From NCBI RefSeq assembly GCF_030388665.1, contig NZ_CP128846.1:2451001-2515000 (forward strand): a stretch of DNA of 64,000 nt, read 5' to 3'. Numbering within the stretch: position 1 is the stretch's first letter; each line of letters begins with the position of its first letter. A program made the translations under genes and the position numbers. Positions 55,901 through 64,000 of the stretch are shown here, piece after piece. The notes beneath the pieces are model-generated. The model was not told the origin of the DNA. It made no database searches and saw nothing but the letters and a program-made list of their open reading frames with translations. Origin of the DNA: Streptomyces flavofungini (lineage in GTDB: Bacteria; Actinomycetota; Actinomycetes; Streptomycetales; Streptomycetaceae).

Positions 55901-58438
55901 CAGCTTGCCCTCCGTGCCCACCTCACGGGCCACCCGCGTGACCTGCTCCGCGAACGACGACAGCTGGTCGACCATCGTGTTCACGGTCGTGACGAGCTCG
56001 AGGATCTCGCCCTTGGCGTCAACGGTGATCTTCTTGGACAGGTCACCCATGGCGACGGCCGTCGTGACCTCGGCGATGTTGCGCACCTGGAGGGTGAGGT
56101 TGTTCGCCATGCCGTTCACGGACTGCGTCAGGTCCTTCCACGTACCCGACACGCCCTGCACCTCGGCCTGACCGCCGAGGATGCCGTCCGTACCCACCTC
56201 GCGGGACACCCGCGTCACCTGCTCGGCGAAGGCCGAGAGCTGGTCCACCATCGTGTTGAGGGTGTTCTTCAGCTCCAGGATCTCGCCCCGGGCGTCCACG
56301 TCGATCTTCTGCGACAGGTCACCGCGCGCCACCGCCGTCGCGACCTGCGCGATGTTGCGCACCTGAGCCGTGAGGTTGCCGGCCATGCCGTTCACGGAGT
56401 CGGTCAGGTCGCGCCAGACACCGGCGACGCCCGGCACCTGCGCCTGGCCGCCGAGCCGCCCTTCCGTGCCCACTTCCCGCGCCACGCGCGTCACCTGGTC
56501 GGCGAACGCGGAGAGCTGGTCCACCATCGTGTTGATGGTGTTCTTCAGCTCCAGGATCTCGCCGCGGGCGTCCACGTCGATCTTCTGCGACAGGTCACCG
56601 CGCGCCACGGCAGTCGTCACCTGGGCGATCTGGCGCACCTGCGAAGTCAGGTTCCCCGCCATGAAGTTGACGGAGTCGGTGAGTTCCTTCCACGTACCGC
56701 TGACGCCGTCCACGCGCGCCTGGCCGCCGAGCCGCCCCTCCGTACCCACGTCCCGCGCCATCCGCGTGACCTGGTCGGCGAACGACGACAGCTGGTCCAC
56801 CATCGTGTTCACGGTGTTCTTCAGCTGGAGCATCTCTCCGGAGACGTCGACGGTGACCTTCTGGGAGAGGTCACCGTTGGCCACCGCCGTCGTCACCTGC
56901 GCGATGTTGCGCACCTGCCCGGTGAGGTTACGGAAGGCGGTGTTCACCGAGTCGGTGAGGTCCTTCCACGTCCCGGCGGCGCCCGGCACCTGCGCCTGCC
57001 CGCCGAGCTCGCCCTCGACACCGACCTCCCGCGCCACCCGCGTCACTTCGGCACCGAACGACGACAGCTGGTCCACCATCGTGTTGACGGTGTTCTTCAA
57101 CTCCAGCATCTCGCCCGCGACATCGACGGTGACCTTCTGGGAGAGGTCACCGTTGGCCACCGCCGTCGTCACCTGCGCGATGTCCCGCACCTGTGTCGTC
57201 AGGTTCCTGAAGACCGTGTTGACGGAGTCGGTCAGGTCCTTCCACGTCCCGGCCGCGCCCGGCACGTTGGCCTGCCCGCCGAGCTGCCCCTCCGCGCCGA
57301 CCTCGTTGGCGACGCGCGTGACCTCGTCCGCGAACGTCCGCAGCGTCTCCGTCATCTGGTTGATGGTCTCGGCGAGCTGGGCCACCTCGCCGCGCGCGCT
57401 CACCCGCACCTTCTGCGACAGGTCGCCGTTCGCGACGGCCGTCGTGACCTGGGCGATGCCCCGCACCTGCGCGGTCAGGTTGCCCGCCATCAGGTTCACC
57501 GAGTCGGTGAGGTCCTTCCACACGCCCGCGACACCCGGCACCTGCGCCTGCCCGCCGAGCTCGCCCTCCGTGCCGACCTCCCGCGCGACCCGGGTGACCT
57601 CGGAGGAGAACGAGGACAGCTGGTCCACCATCGTGTTGACGGTGTTCTTCAGCTCCAGCATCTCGCCGGCCACATGCACGGTGACCTTGCGGGACAGATC
57701 GCCCTTGGCGACCGCCGTCGTCACCAGGGCGATGTCACGCACCTGCGCCGTCAGGCGGTACGCCATGGTGTTGACCGAGTCCGTGAGGTCCTTCCACGAA
57801 CCGGACATGCCGCGCAGCCGGGCCTGCCCGCCCAGCTTGCCCTCCGTGCCGACCTCGCTGGCCACCCGCGTGACCTCGTCGGTGAACGTGGACAGCTGGT
57901 CCACCAGGTTGTTGACGGTGCGCCCGACCTTCAGGAACTCACCGCGCAGCGGATGCCCGTTGCCCTCGTCCGCCTCCGCGCGCAACTCCATGCGCTGCTC
58001 CAGGTCGCCCTCCGCGACCGCGGACAGCACCCGGCCGACCTCGGAGACAGGCCGTACGAGATCCTCCACGAGGGCGTTCGACGCGTCGATCGCCGCCGCC
58101 CAGGAGCCCTCCATGGCCCCGCCCCGCAGCCGCTCTGTGAGCTTTCCCTCACGCCCCACCGTGCGCCGGACCCGCGACAGCTCACCGGTGAGGTGGAGGT
58201 TGCGGTCGGCGACCTCGTTGAAGACGGCGGCGATCTCCGACATCACGTCGTCGCCCGAGACCGTCAGGCGCTTGCGGAAGTTCCCGTCCCGCATCGCCAC
58301 CAGGGCGACGAGCAGCTTGTTGAGGGCCGCAGCGTCCACTGTGGCCGTCGTCCCGTTCCGCGGCTTGCGCTGACTGCTCAGGGACCGTCCGTCCTTCGCG
58401 CGCGTCTTTGTGGCACGCGTCGCAGCGCCAGACTCCAC
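52904..58438 (-). CDS. osaA: Hybrid histidine kinase OsaA with a long HAMP array
   Basis: A 1844-residue cytoplasmic hybrid kinase with no membrane helix. From about residue 125 to 1085 it contains eleven HAMP-type units; ten are near-identical 92-residue repeats ([34 protein letters not shown]). Then come a GAF domain (about 1110-1270), a coiled coil, HisKA with His in [19 protein letters not shown] (about 1372), HATPase ([28 protein letters not shown]), and a receiver from about 1720 with Asp in [13 protein letters not shown]. It matches OsaA of S. coelicolor, the osmoadaptation sensor. The GTG at 58438 has GGGAGG upstream. Confidence 0.9.
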   Translation of the reverse strand: MESGAATRATKTRAKDGRSLSSQRKPRNGTTATVDAAALNKLLVALVAMRDGNFRKRLTVSGDDVMSEIAAVFNEVADRNLHLTGELSRVRRTVGREGKLTERLRGGAMEGSWAAAIDASNALVEDLVRPVSEVGRVLSAVAEGDLEQRMELRAEADEGNGHPLRGEFLKVGRTVNNLVDQLSTFTDEVTRVASEVGTEGKLGGQARLRGMSGSWKDLTDSVNTMAYRLTAQVRDIALVTTAVAKGDLSRKVTVHVAGEMLELKNTVNTMVDQLSSFSSEVTRVAREVGTEGELGGQAQVPGVAGVWKDLTDSVNLMAGNLTAQVRGIAQVTTAVANGDLSQKVRVSARGEVAQLAETINQMTETLRTFADEVTRVANEVGAEGQLGGQANVPGAAGTWKDLTDSVNTVFRNLTTQVRDIAQVTTAVANGDLSQKVTVDVAGEMLELKNTVNTMVDQLSSFGAEVTRVAREVGVEGELGGQAQVPGAAGTWKDLTDSVNTAFRNLTGQVRNIAQVTTAVANGDLSQKVTVDVSGEMLQLKNTVNTMVDQLSSFADQVTRMARDVGTEGRLGGQARVDGVSGTWKELTDSVNFMAGNLTSQVRQIAQVTTAVARGDLSQKIDVDARGEILELKNTINTMVDQLSAFADQVTRVAREVGTEGRLGGQAQVPGVAGVWRDLTDSVNGMAGNLTAQVRNIAQVATAVARGDLSQKIDVDARGEILELKNTLNTMVDQLSAFAEQVTRVSREVGTDGILGGQAEVQGVSGTWKDLTQSVNGMANNLTLQVRNIAEVTTAVAMGDLSKKITVDAKGEILELVTTVNTMVDQLSSFAEQVTRVAREVGTEGKLGGQARVVGVTGIWKDLSDNVNLMANNLTMQVRNISQVAAAVANGDLTKTVTIEARGEVAQLADTFNTMVKTLSSFADQVTKVAREVGTDGILGGQARVPGVSGTWKDLTESVNGMASNLTGQVRNIAMVTTAIAKGDLTKKIDIDARGEILELKTTINTMVDQLSSFAEQVTRVAREVGTEGQLGGQARVRDVDGTWRDLTESVNEMAGNLTRQVRAIAAVATAVTRGDLNLKIDVDAAGEIQVLQDNINTMIANLRDTTLANKEQDWLKGNLARISGLMQGRRDLEDVASLIMSELTPVVSAQHGAFFLAMPTDDASDLGGDEDAYELRMLGSYGYSMGSMPTSFRPGETLIGTAAKERRTILVENAPSGYLRIASGLGEAPPAQVIVLPVLFEGKVLGVIELASFQPFTHIQKDFLSQIAEMIATSVNTISVNTKTEILLKQSQELTEQLRERSAELENRQKALQESNAELEDKAALLAQQNRDIEVKNTEIEEARQVLEERAEQLAVSMRYKSEFLANMSHELRTPLNSLLILAKLLADNADANLTPKQVEFAETIHGAGSDLLQLINDILDLSKVEAGKMDVSPTRIALVQLVDYVEATFRPLTAEKGLDFSVRVSPELPATLHTDEQRLLQVLRNLLANAVKFTDSGAVELVIRLAGNDVPNAIREQLLEAGSLRDADADLIAFSVADTGIGIAASKMRVIFEAFKQADGTTSRKYGGTGLGLSISREIARLLGGEIHAASEPGRGSTFTLYLPLHPSELPPQGYTQLPPPAAPELPALESLESRESLESRETAADANGRPESQPPSGTPPQAAPGPAALFRRRRRGAPPAAEPAQAVPGQPAAGAGSPEQWQESAGQEAPAARVRIQFGGEKVLIVDDDIRNVFALTSVLEQHGLAVLYAENGREGIEVLEQHDDVTVVLMDIMMPEMDGYATTTAIRRMPQFAGLPIIALTAKAMKGDREKAIDSGASDYVTKPVDPDHLLSVMHQWMHRE
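53508..53550 (-). repeat. 20-bp tandem repeat in the osaA linker
   Basis: CTCCCGAGACTCCAGGGA recurs in tandem (two full copies and a partial one), encoding [15 protein letters not shown] residues in the disordered linker between the HATPase and receiver domains. Confidence 0.75.
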
Positions 58439-58700
58439 TGTGTCCCTCCCGCAAGGGTCGACCGTACTGCTGGGGCTCCATCCGAAGCCTGCCCAGTGTT
58501 TCACCATGGCCGAACCAGGCCATAACAGTTCGGCAGCTTCGCACACCGTCCGCACACCCTCCGGGCGGAAACACTGGCGACCGGCATCAGCTTGGACGGC
58601 GAAGGTAAGTAACCTGGCATCCGGCTGTCCAACCACCCCGGTCCTGCCCGGCCAGGGCGGTGGCACACATAACAGCGGGCATCGGAGGGGCGGCCGCACC

Positions 58701-61361
58701 ATGGGACTGCAGATTCCCGGGGGACAACGGACGAGGAGTTCTGTGATCACCGCGCGCGCGGCTGCGACTTTCGAACCCGTCGGGCGTTCCGTCGCGACGG
58801 CCCGCTCGTTCGTCAGAGACACCCTCCAGGGCTGGGGGTTCTCCGACATCGTCGACGACGCGGTCGTCCTGACCAGCGAACTCGTCACGAACGCCGTCGT
58901 CCACGCGGGCACCGCCGCCGACGTCCTGTGTCTGCGCACCGAGGACGCCGTCCGCATCGAGGTCTCCGACCACTATCCCGAGCGCGAGATCCCTCTCCAG
59001 AGCTCCCCCGCGACCATGGGCAGCCCCGACCGCGAGGGCGGCCGCGGCCTCCAGCTCTGCGCCGCCCTCGCCACCCGCTGGGGCGTCGACTACACCTCGA
59101 CCCACAAACAGGTCTGGTTCCAGCTCAACCTGCCCGACCGCCCCGTCGGCACCCGCGCCGCGGGCCCCGTGCTCCCGGCCGACCTCCTCCCGATCACCGA
59201 CGGCCGCGTCCGCGTCGCCGTCGTCCAGATCGACCGCGCGGGCGCCATCTCCGCCTGGAACGAGGACGCCGAGGAACTCTTCGGGTACGTCGCCGAGCAG
59301 GTCACCGGCAAGCCCCTCACCGACTTCGCGGCCTGGCCGCACACCCCGGGCACCAGCACCGGCATCGCCGACGCCCTCCAGCTCTCCCGCTGGGAGGGCA
59401 GCTACGGCATCCGTGACTCCGGCGGCCGCGTCATCCCCGTCTACGCCTCGCACCTGCGCGTGCGCGACACCGACGGCGAGCCCTCGACGGTATGCCTCCT
59501 CGTCCGCGACGACGAGCGGGCCGTCCTGCAGACCCCGCTGCGCGGCCCCTCCCCCGAGCCCGGCACCCTGAGCGAGCCGCGCGCCGCCGACCCCTTCGAG
59601 GTCTTCATCGGCTCACCGGCCCCCGAGGACCTGGACGGCCTCCTGCAGCGCACGGTCGAGCGCGCCCGCGACATGCTCGACGGCGACGCGGCCTTCCTGC
59701 TCCTGGCCACGGACGACGAGACGGAGCTCGAGGTCCGTGCCTCCACGGGCCTGCCGTCGGCCCGCCAGCGCTTCGCCCGCGTCCCTGTGGAGGCGGGCCC
59801 CGGCCGGTACGGCTCCGCCCGCCTGCCGGCCGTCCACGAGGACCTCACGCTGGTCCCGGGCGCCGTCCCGCTGCTCAACAGCACCGGCATGCGCTCGGTC
59901 GTCACGGTCCCGCTGAAGGTCGAGGGCCGCCTCACGGGCTCCCTCGGTGTCGCCGCCGAGGCCCCCGACCGGTACTCGAACGAAGAGGCCCTGCGCCTGC
60001 AGTTCGCCGCCGACCGCATCGCCCTCGCCGTCGAGTCGGCCCGCCTCGGCGAGCTGGAGCGCCTGCGCCGCGGCTCCCTGTCCTTCCTCGTGGAGGCCTC
60101 CGACCTGCTCGCGGGCACCCTGGACCGCGATCAGACCCTGGCCCTGATGGCTCAGATGACCGTCCCGACGCTCGCCACGTGGTGCGCCGTCTACACGATC
60201 GCCGACCAGGCCTCCGAGCCGTACCTCTCGTACGTCCTGCACGAGGACGAGGATCGCATCGACGGCCTCAAGGCCCTCCTCGCGAAGGTCGCCCCGCCCG
60301 ACCCGGTCCCGACTCCGGGCGCCCGCGTCTGGACGTCTCCCTCCGACGCCGCGCACCAGGCGGCCCTGCGCACGTCGATGCGCAACCTCGGCCTCGGGGA
60401 GCCGATGTCGGCCGGCGCGGGCATCGGCACGACCTTGTCGACGGCGTCCGCGGTGGGCGGCGAGACGGTGGTCCTGCCCCTGGTCGCCCGCAACCGCGTC
60501 ATCGGCATGCTGGTGCTCGGCAAGCCGTCCGACGAGCACTTCCGCCAGGAGATCCTGGAGCTCGCCGAGGACCTGTCCCGCCGTGCCGCCCTGGCCCTGG
60601 ACAACGCCCGCCTGTACTCGGAGCGCATGGCGATCAGCCAGTCCCTCCAGCGCAGCCTCCTCCCGCCCGGTCTGCCGCAGGTCCCGGGCGTGGAGGTGGA
60701 GGTCATCTACCGCGCGGCCGGCGAGGGCAACGAGGTCGGCGGTGACTTCTACGACCTCTTCCCGATCCGCGACGGCGCGTACGGCTTCGCGATCGGCGAC
60801 GTCTGCGGCACAGGCCCGGAGGCGGCCGCGGTCACGGGCCTGGCCCGACACGCGCTGCGTCTCCTCGCCCGTGAGGGCTTCGGCGGCCCCGCGGTCCTGG
60901 AGCGCCTGAACGCCGCGATCCTCGACGAGGGAGCCCGCAGCCGCTTCCTGACGCTCCTGTACGGCGAGTTGTGGCCCCAGGAGGACGGCTCGGCGATCCT
61001 CAAGATCGTCTGCGCGGGCCATCCGCTGCCGCTGCGCCTGCGCCAGGACGGCACGGTCGAGCCGTACGCGGAGCCGCAGCCCCTGCTCGGCGTCATGGAC
61101 GACCTGGAGTTGTACGAGCAGACGGTGACCCTGGATCCCGGGGACGTCCTGCTGTGCGTCACGGACGGCGTGACGGAGCGCCGCGAGGGCACGCGGATGC
61201 TGGGCGACGACGGCCTCGCCGACGTCCTGACGACGTGCACGGGGCTGACGGCGGGCGCGGTGGCGGCCCGCATCATGCGCGCGGTGGAGCGCTTCGCGTC
61301 GGACGCCCCGTCGGACGACATGGCGATCCTGGCGATGCGCGTCCCCGGCCTCGACGACTGA
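58701..61361 (+). CDS. osaC: Multidomain regulator OsaC (RsbW-like kinase, PAS, GAF, PP2C)
   Basis: An 886-residue protein with, in order: an RsbW-like ATPase (about 15-145: VVLTSELVTNAVVHAGTAAD, EGGRGLQLCAALATRWGVDY), PAS (about 160-280: NEDAEELFGYVAEQVTGKPL), GAF (about 310-470), a second GAF (about 475-640) and a SpoIIE-type PP2C phosphatase (VGGDFYDLFPIRDGAYGFAI, LLCVTDGVTERREGT, DDMAILAMR). In S. coelicolor OsaC helps return SigB to basal levels after osmotic shock. It diverges from osaA. The ATG at 58701 has GGAGGGG upstream; the GTG at 58743 is an alternative. Confidence 0.9.
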   Translation: MGLQIPGGQRTRSSVITARAAATFEPVGRSVATARSFVRDTLQGWGFSDIVDDAVVLTSELVTNAVVHAGTAADVLCLRTEDAVRIEVSDHYPEREIPLQSSPATMGSPDREGGRGLQLCAALATRWGVDYTSTHKQVWFQLNLPDRPVGTRAAGPVLPADLLPITDGRVRVAVVQIDRAGAISAWNEDAEELFGYVAEQVTGKPLTDFAAWPHTPGTSTGIADALQLSRWEGSYGIRDSGGRVIPVYASHLRVRDTDGEPSTVCLLVRDDERAVLQTPLRGPSPEPGTLSEPRAADPFEVFIGSPAPEDLDGLLQRTVERARDMLDGDAAFLLLATDDETELEVRASTGLPSARQRFARVPVEAGPGRYGSARLPAVHEDLTLVPGAVPLLNSTGMRSVVTVPLKVEGRLTGSLGVAAEAPDRYSNEEALRLQFAADRIALAVESARLGELERLRRGSLSFLVEASDLLAGTLDRDQTLALMAQMTVPTLATWCAVYTIADQASEPYLSYVLHEDEDRIDGLKALLAKVAPPDPVPTPGARVWTSPSDAAHQAALRTSMRNLGLGEPMSAGAGIGTTLSTASAVGGETVVLPLVARNRVIGMLVLGKPSDEHFRQEILELAEDLSRRAALALDNARLYSERMAISQSLQRSLLPPGLPQVPGVEVEVIYRAAGEGNEVGGDFYDLFPIRDGAYGFAIGDVCGTGPEAAAVTGLARHALRLLAREGFGGPAVLERLNAAILDEGARSRFLTLLYGELWPQEDGSAILKIVCAGHPLPLRLRQDGTVEPYAEPQPLLGVMDDLELYEQTVTLDPGDVLLCVTDGVTERREGTRMLGDDGLADVLTTCTGLTAGAVAARIMRAVERFASDAPSDDMAILAMRVPGLDD

Positions 61362-61400
61362 CCGACAAGCGCCCCTTCCTCGCGAGGGGGCACACGACCA

Positions 61401-61433
61401 AGAAGGCCACCGTCCTGGGGACGGTGGCCTTCT
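61401..61433. terminator. Terminator between osaC and tRNA-Thr
   Basis: A perfect 15-bp stem (AGAAGGCCACCGTCC and its complement) with loop TGG, followed by CTTCTTCC on the plus strand and by CTTGG on the minus strand. It can end osaC and the convergent tRNA transcript. Confidence 0.88.
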
Positions 61434-61452
61434 CTTCTTCCTTCAATCTCCG

Positions 61453-61525
61453 AGCCCCCAAGCGGAATCGAACCGCTGACCTTCTCCTTACCATGGAGAC
61501 GCTCTACCGACTGAGCTATAGGGGC
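61453..61525 (-). tRNA. tRNA-Thr (anticodon GGT)
   Basis: The minus strand folds as a cloverleaf: acceptor GCCCCTA/TGGGGGC (one T-G pair), D-arm GCTCAGTCGGTAGAGC, anticodon stem TCTCC/GGAGA with loop ATGGTAA, and T-arm AGCGG-TTCGATT-CCGCT. The anticodon GGT reads ACC and ACU. CCA is not encoded; TCG follows. Confidence 0.95.
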
Positions 61526-61632
61526 CAGTTGCGTTCTGCGCGGTTTCCCGAGCGGCAACGGAATAGATCATACCCGAACATCGGGCGCCTCAGAACCGCC
61601 GTCTCCTCGGGCACCGAGGAACGTGGCCCGAT

Positions 61633-62307
61633 TCAGAACGCGGGCTGCAGCAGTCCGCCGAGCGCGTTGCACGCCGACACGATCCGCTGGAGTTCCCGCC
61701 GCGTCAGCGAGGCGTCCACGGGCAGCGCCAGCGTCTCGTCGGCGGCCCGCTCGGTCTCCGGCAGTTCCACGTCCCGCCAGTACTTCGGCGTCCGGTGCAG
61801 CGGCGTCTTCACGGGTACGCGGCAGTCAACTCCCCTGGCCCGTACGGCGCGCGCGAACGCGTCGCGGTCCGGCCGCCCGTTCCCCGGCACCCGCACGACG
61901 TACTGGTGGCTGTGGGCGGCTCCTCCGGCCGGCGTTATCACTCCGGTGAGGCGCCCGTTCAGATACGAGGCGTACGCCTGCCGCTGTGCCATCCCGTCAC
62001 GTGACGCGTCCGGCTCGGCGTGCTCCAGTACGAGGAGTGCGTGCCGCTGTCCGACGGCGTGGAGCCCGGTGATGTCCGCCTGGTTCCCGAAGCGGTGTAC
62101 GGCGACCACGGCGGCTGTCCGGGCGGTGACGACGGCGTCGACCGCCTCGGGGTCCAGGCAGTACGTCCTGGGGTCGATGTCCGCGAACACGGGCATGGCG
62201 CCCGCGAGCACGGCGGCCTCGGCCACTTCGGCGTTCCCGTAGGCGGGGACGATGACCTCGTCCCCGCTGCCGACTCCTGCGGCTCGCAGCATCGCAAGTG
62301 TTCCCAT
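61633..62307 (-). CDS. Shortened DegT/DnrJ/EryC1/StrS-like protein
   Basis: About 224 residues against the usual 370 or so. The first half matches the fold of sugar aminotransferases (GDEVIVPAYGNAEVAEAAVL, PVFADIDPRTYCLDPEAVDA, TAAVVAVHRFGNQADITGL). It then jumps to the C-terminal part (AYASYLNGRLTGVITP, HSHQYVVRVPGNGRPDRDAF, RVPVKTPLHRTPKYW, ALPVDASLTRRELQRIVSAC). The segment that carries the PLP-binding lysine is absent, so it is unlikely to be an aminotransferase. The frame is intact and ends normally, so it is not an obvious pseudogene. Start: ATG at 62307 or 62355. Confidence 0.75.
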   Translation of the reverse strand: MGTLAMLRAAGVGSGDEVIVPAYGNAEVAEAAVLAGAMPVFADIDPRTYCLDPEAVDAVVTARTAAVVAVHRFGNQADITGLHAVGQRHALLVLEHAEPDASRDGMAQRQAYASYLNGRLTGVITPAGGAAHSHQYVVRVPGNGRPDRDAFARAVRARGVDCRVPVKTPLHRTPKYWRDVELPETERAADETLALPVDASLTRRELQRIVSACNALGGLLQPAF

Positions 62308-62355
62308 GTCGCGGATGTTGGTCGCGCAACGTGAACGGGGAGTAACGCGCAACAA

Positions 62356-62399
62356 AAAAGAGCTGGTCCCTGAACCGAAGTTCAGGGACCAGCTCTTTT
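62356..62399 (-). terminator. Rho-independent terminator of the rRNA operon
   Basis: A perfect 20-bp stem (positions 62356-62375 and 62380-62399, loop CGAA) followed on the minus strand by TTTTTTGTT-type residues. It lies about 10 bases past the 5S gene. Confidence 0.95.
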
Positions 62400-62409
62400 A
62401 TCAATTTTA

Positions 62410-62527
62410 GTTCGGCGGCGTCCTACTCTCCCACAGGGTCCCCCCTGCAGTACCATCGGCGCTATAAGGCTTAGCTTCCGGGTTCGGAATGTAACCGGGC
62501 GTTTCCCTCACGCTATGACCACCGAAA
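62410..62527 (-). rRNA. rrf: 5S ribosomal RNA
   Basis: About 117 nt. On the minus strand it begins TTTCGGTGGTCATAGCG, has the conserved CCGAACCCGGAAGCTAAG region, and ends GACGCCGCCGAAC, whose terminal bases pair with the 5' end. It lies at the end of the operon before the terminator. Confidence 0.95.
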
Positions 62528-62623
62528 CACTATGAAACTTTTCAAACGACCGCACCACGCCATCACCATGGCATGGGGTTGTTCGTGGTTTCAGAACCAA
62601 CACAGTGGACGCGAGCAACTGAG
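62528..62623 (-). other. 23S-5S internal transcribed spacer
   Basis: About 95 bases containing processing stems; no tRNA is visible in it. Confidence 0.7.

Positions 62624-64000
<1,377 letters not shown>

Noticed and set aside
55100..58100. Regular direct repeats suggesting a CRISPR array
   Set aside because: The period is about 276 bp with no spacers; the units are coding HAMP repeats. No CRISPR array was found in the window.
52775..58525. 1916-residue plus-strand frame opposite osaA
   Set aside because: Its regular His/Arg/Leu repeats mirror the HAMP repeats of osaA on the other strand.

Overview
The window is a 64 kb piece of a Streptomyces chromosome. The evidence is a very high G+C content with strongly G/C-biased third codon positions, frequent GTG starts, and a conserved gene order of miaB, gluABCD, recX-recA, lhr, nei, dps, clgR, cinA, pgsA, rimO, ftsK and the osaBAC cluster, running into a tRNA-Thr and an rRNA operon. 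This matches my memory of the region around SCO5746-SCO5790 of S. coelicolor. No database was searched.

Layout. 1-3.8 kb: tail of an unidentified gene, a small MT0933-type antitoxin-like protein, a LigB-like dioxygenase protein, miaB and a GNAT acetyltransferase. 3.8-8.2 kb: an envelope-stress-type locus. An ECF sigma factor, a zinc-finger protein fused to an Asp23 domain and a small Asp23-like protein run leftward. An Asp23 protein, a small membrane protein, an Asp23/membrane protein and an AmaP-like protein run rightward. The two operons diverge from matching ECF-type promoters. 8.4-14 kb: an S-adenosylmethionine methyltransferase, an APH-type kinase, a TAXI binding protein and an OmpR-type two-component pair. 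14.3-18 kb: the gluABCD glutamate importer. 18.3-21.5 kb: an FAD monooxygenase, then a cysteine-rich leader peptide, cysteine dioxygenase and a rhodanese. 21.5-24.9 kb: an ArsR-like regulator coupled to an FtsX-type permease. 25-27 kb: recX and recA.

27.2-30.95 kb looks like an acquired segment between recA and the AI-2E family permease. It holds an ArsR-SRPBCC protein with a double operator, two different IS5-family elements, and a methyltransferase lying between insertion-sequence ends. 31-43 kb: AI-2E permease, DUF3046, a cyclase-fold protein, azlCD with an AraC regulator, lhr, nei, an SDR enzyme and a cluster of small membrane proteins. 43.7-51.8 kb: dps, clgR, cinA, pgsA, rimO, a RodZ-like protein and ftsK, all leftward; cinA, pgsA and rimO overlap by 4 nt at each junction. 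51.9-61.4 kb: osaB, osaA (a very long hybrid kinase with about eleven HAMP-type repeats) and divergent osaC, the osmoadaptation system. 61.4-64 kb: tRNA-Thr(GGT), a shortened DegT-like protein, and the 5S and 3' half of the 23S rRNA on the minus strand.

Two themes recur. Short tandem repeats sit at or just after several stop codons (APH, TAXI, rhodanese, recX, SDR) and inside several coding regions (GNAT, gluD, monooxygenase, osaA). Four-base start/stop overlaps (ATGA, GTGA, TTGA) are common, so many neighbours are probably translationally coupled. The strongest candidate for a little-described system is the ECF sigma/zinc-finger-Asp23/AmaP locus at 3.8-8.2 kb.
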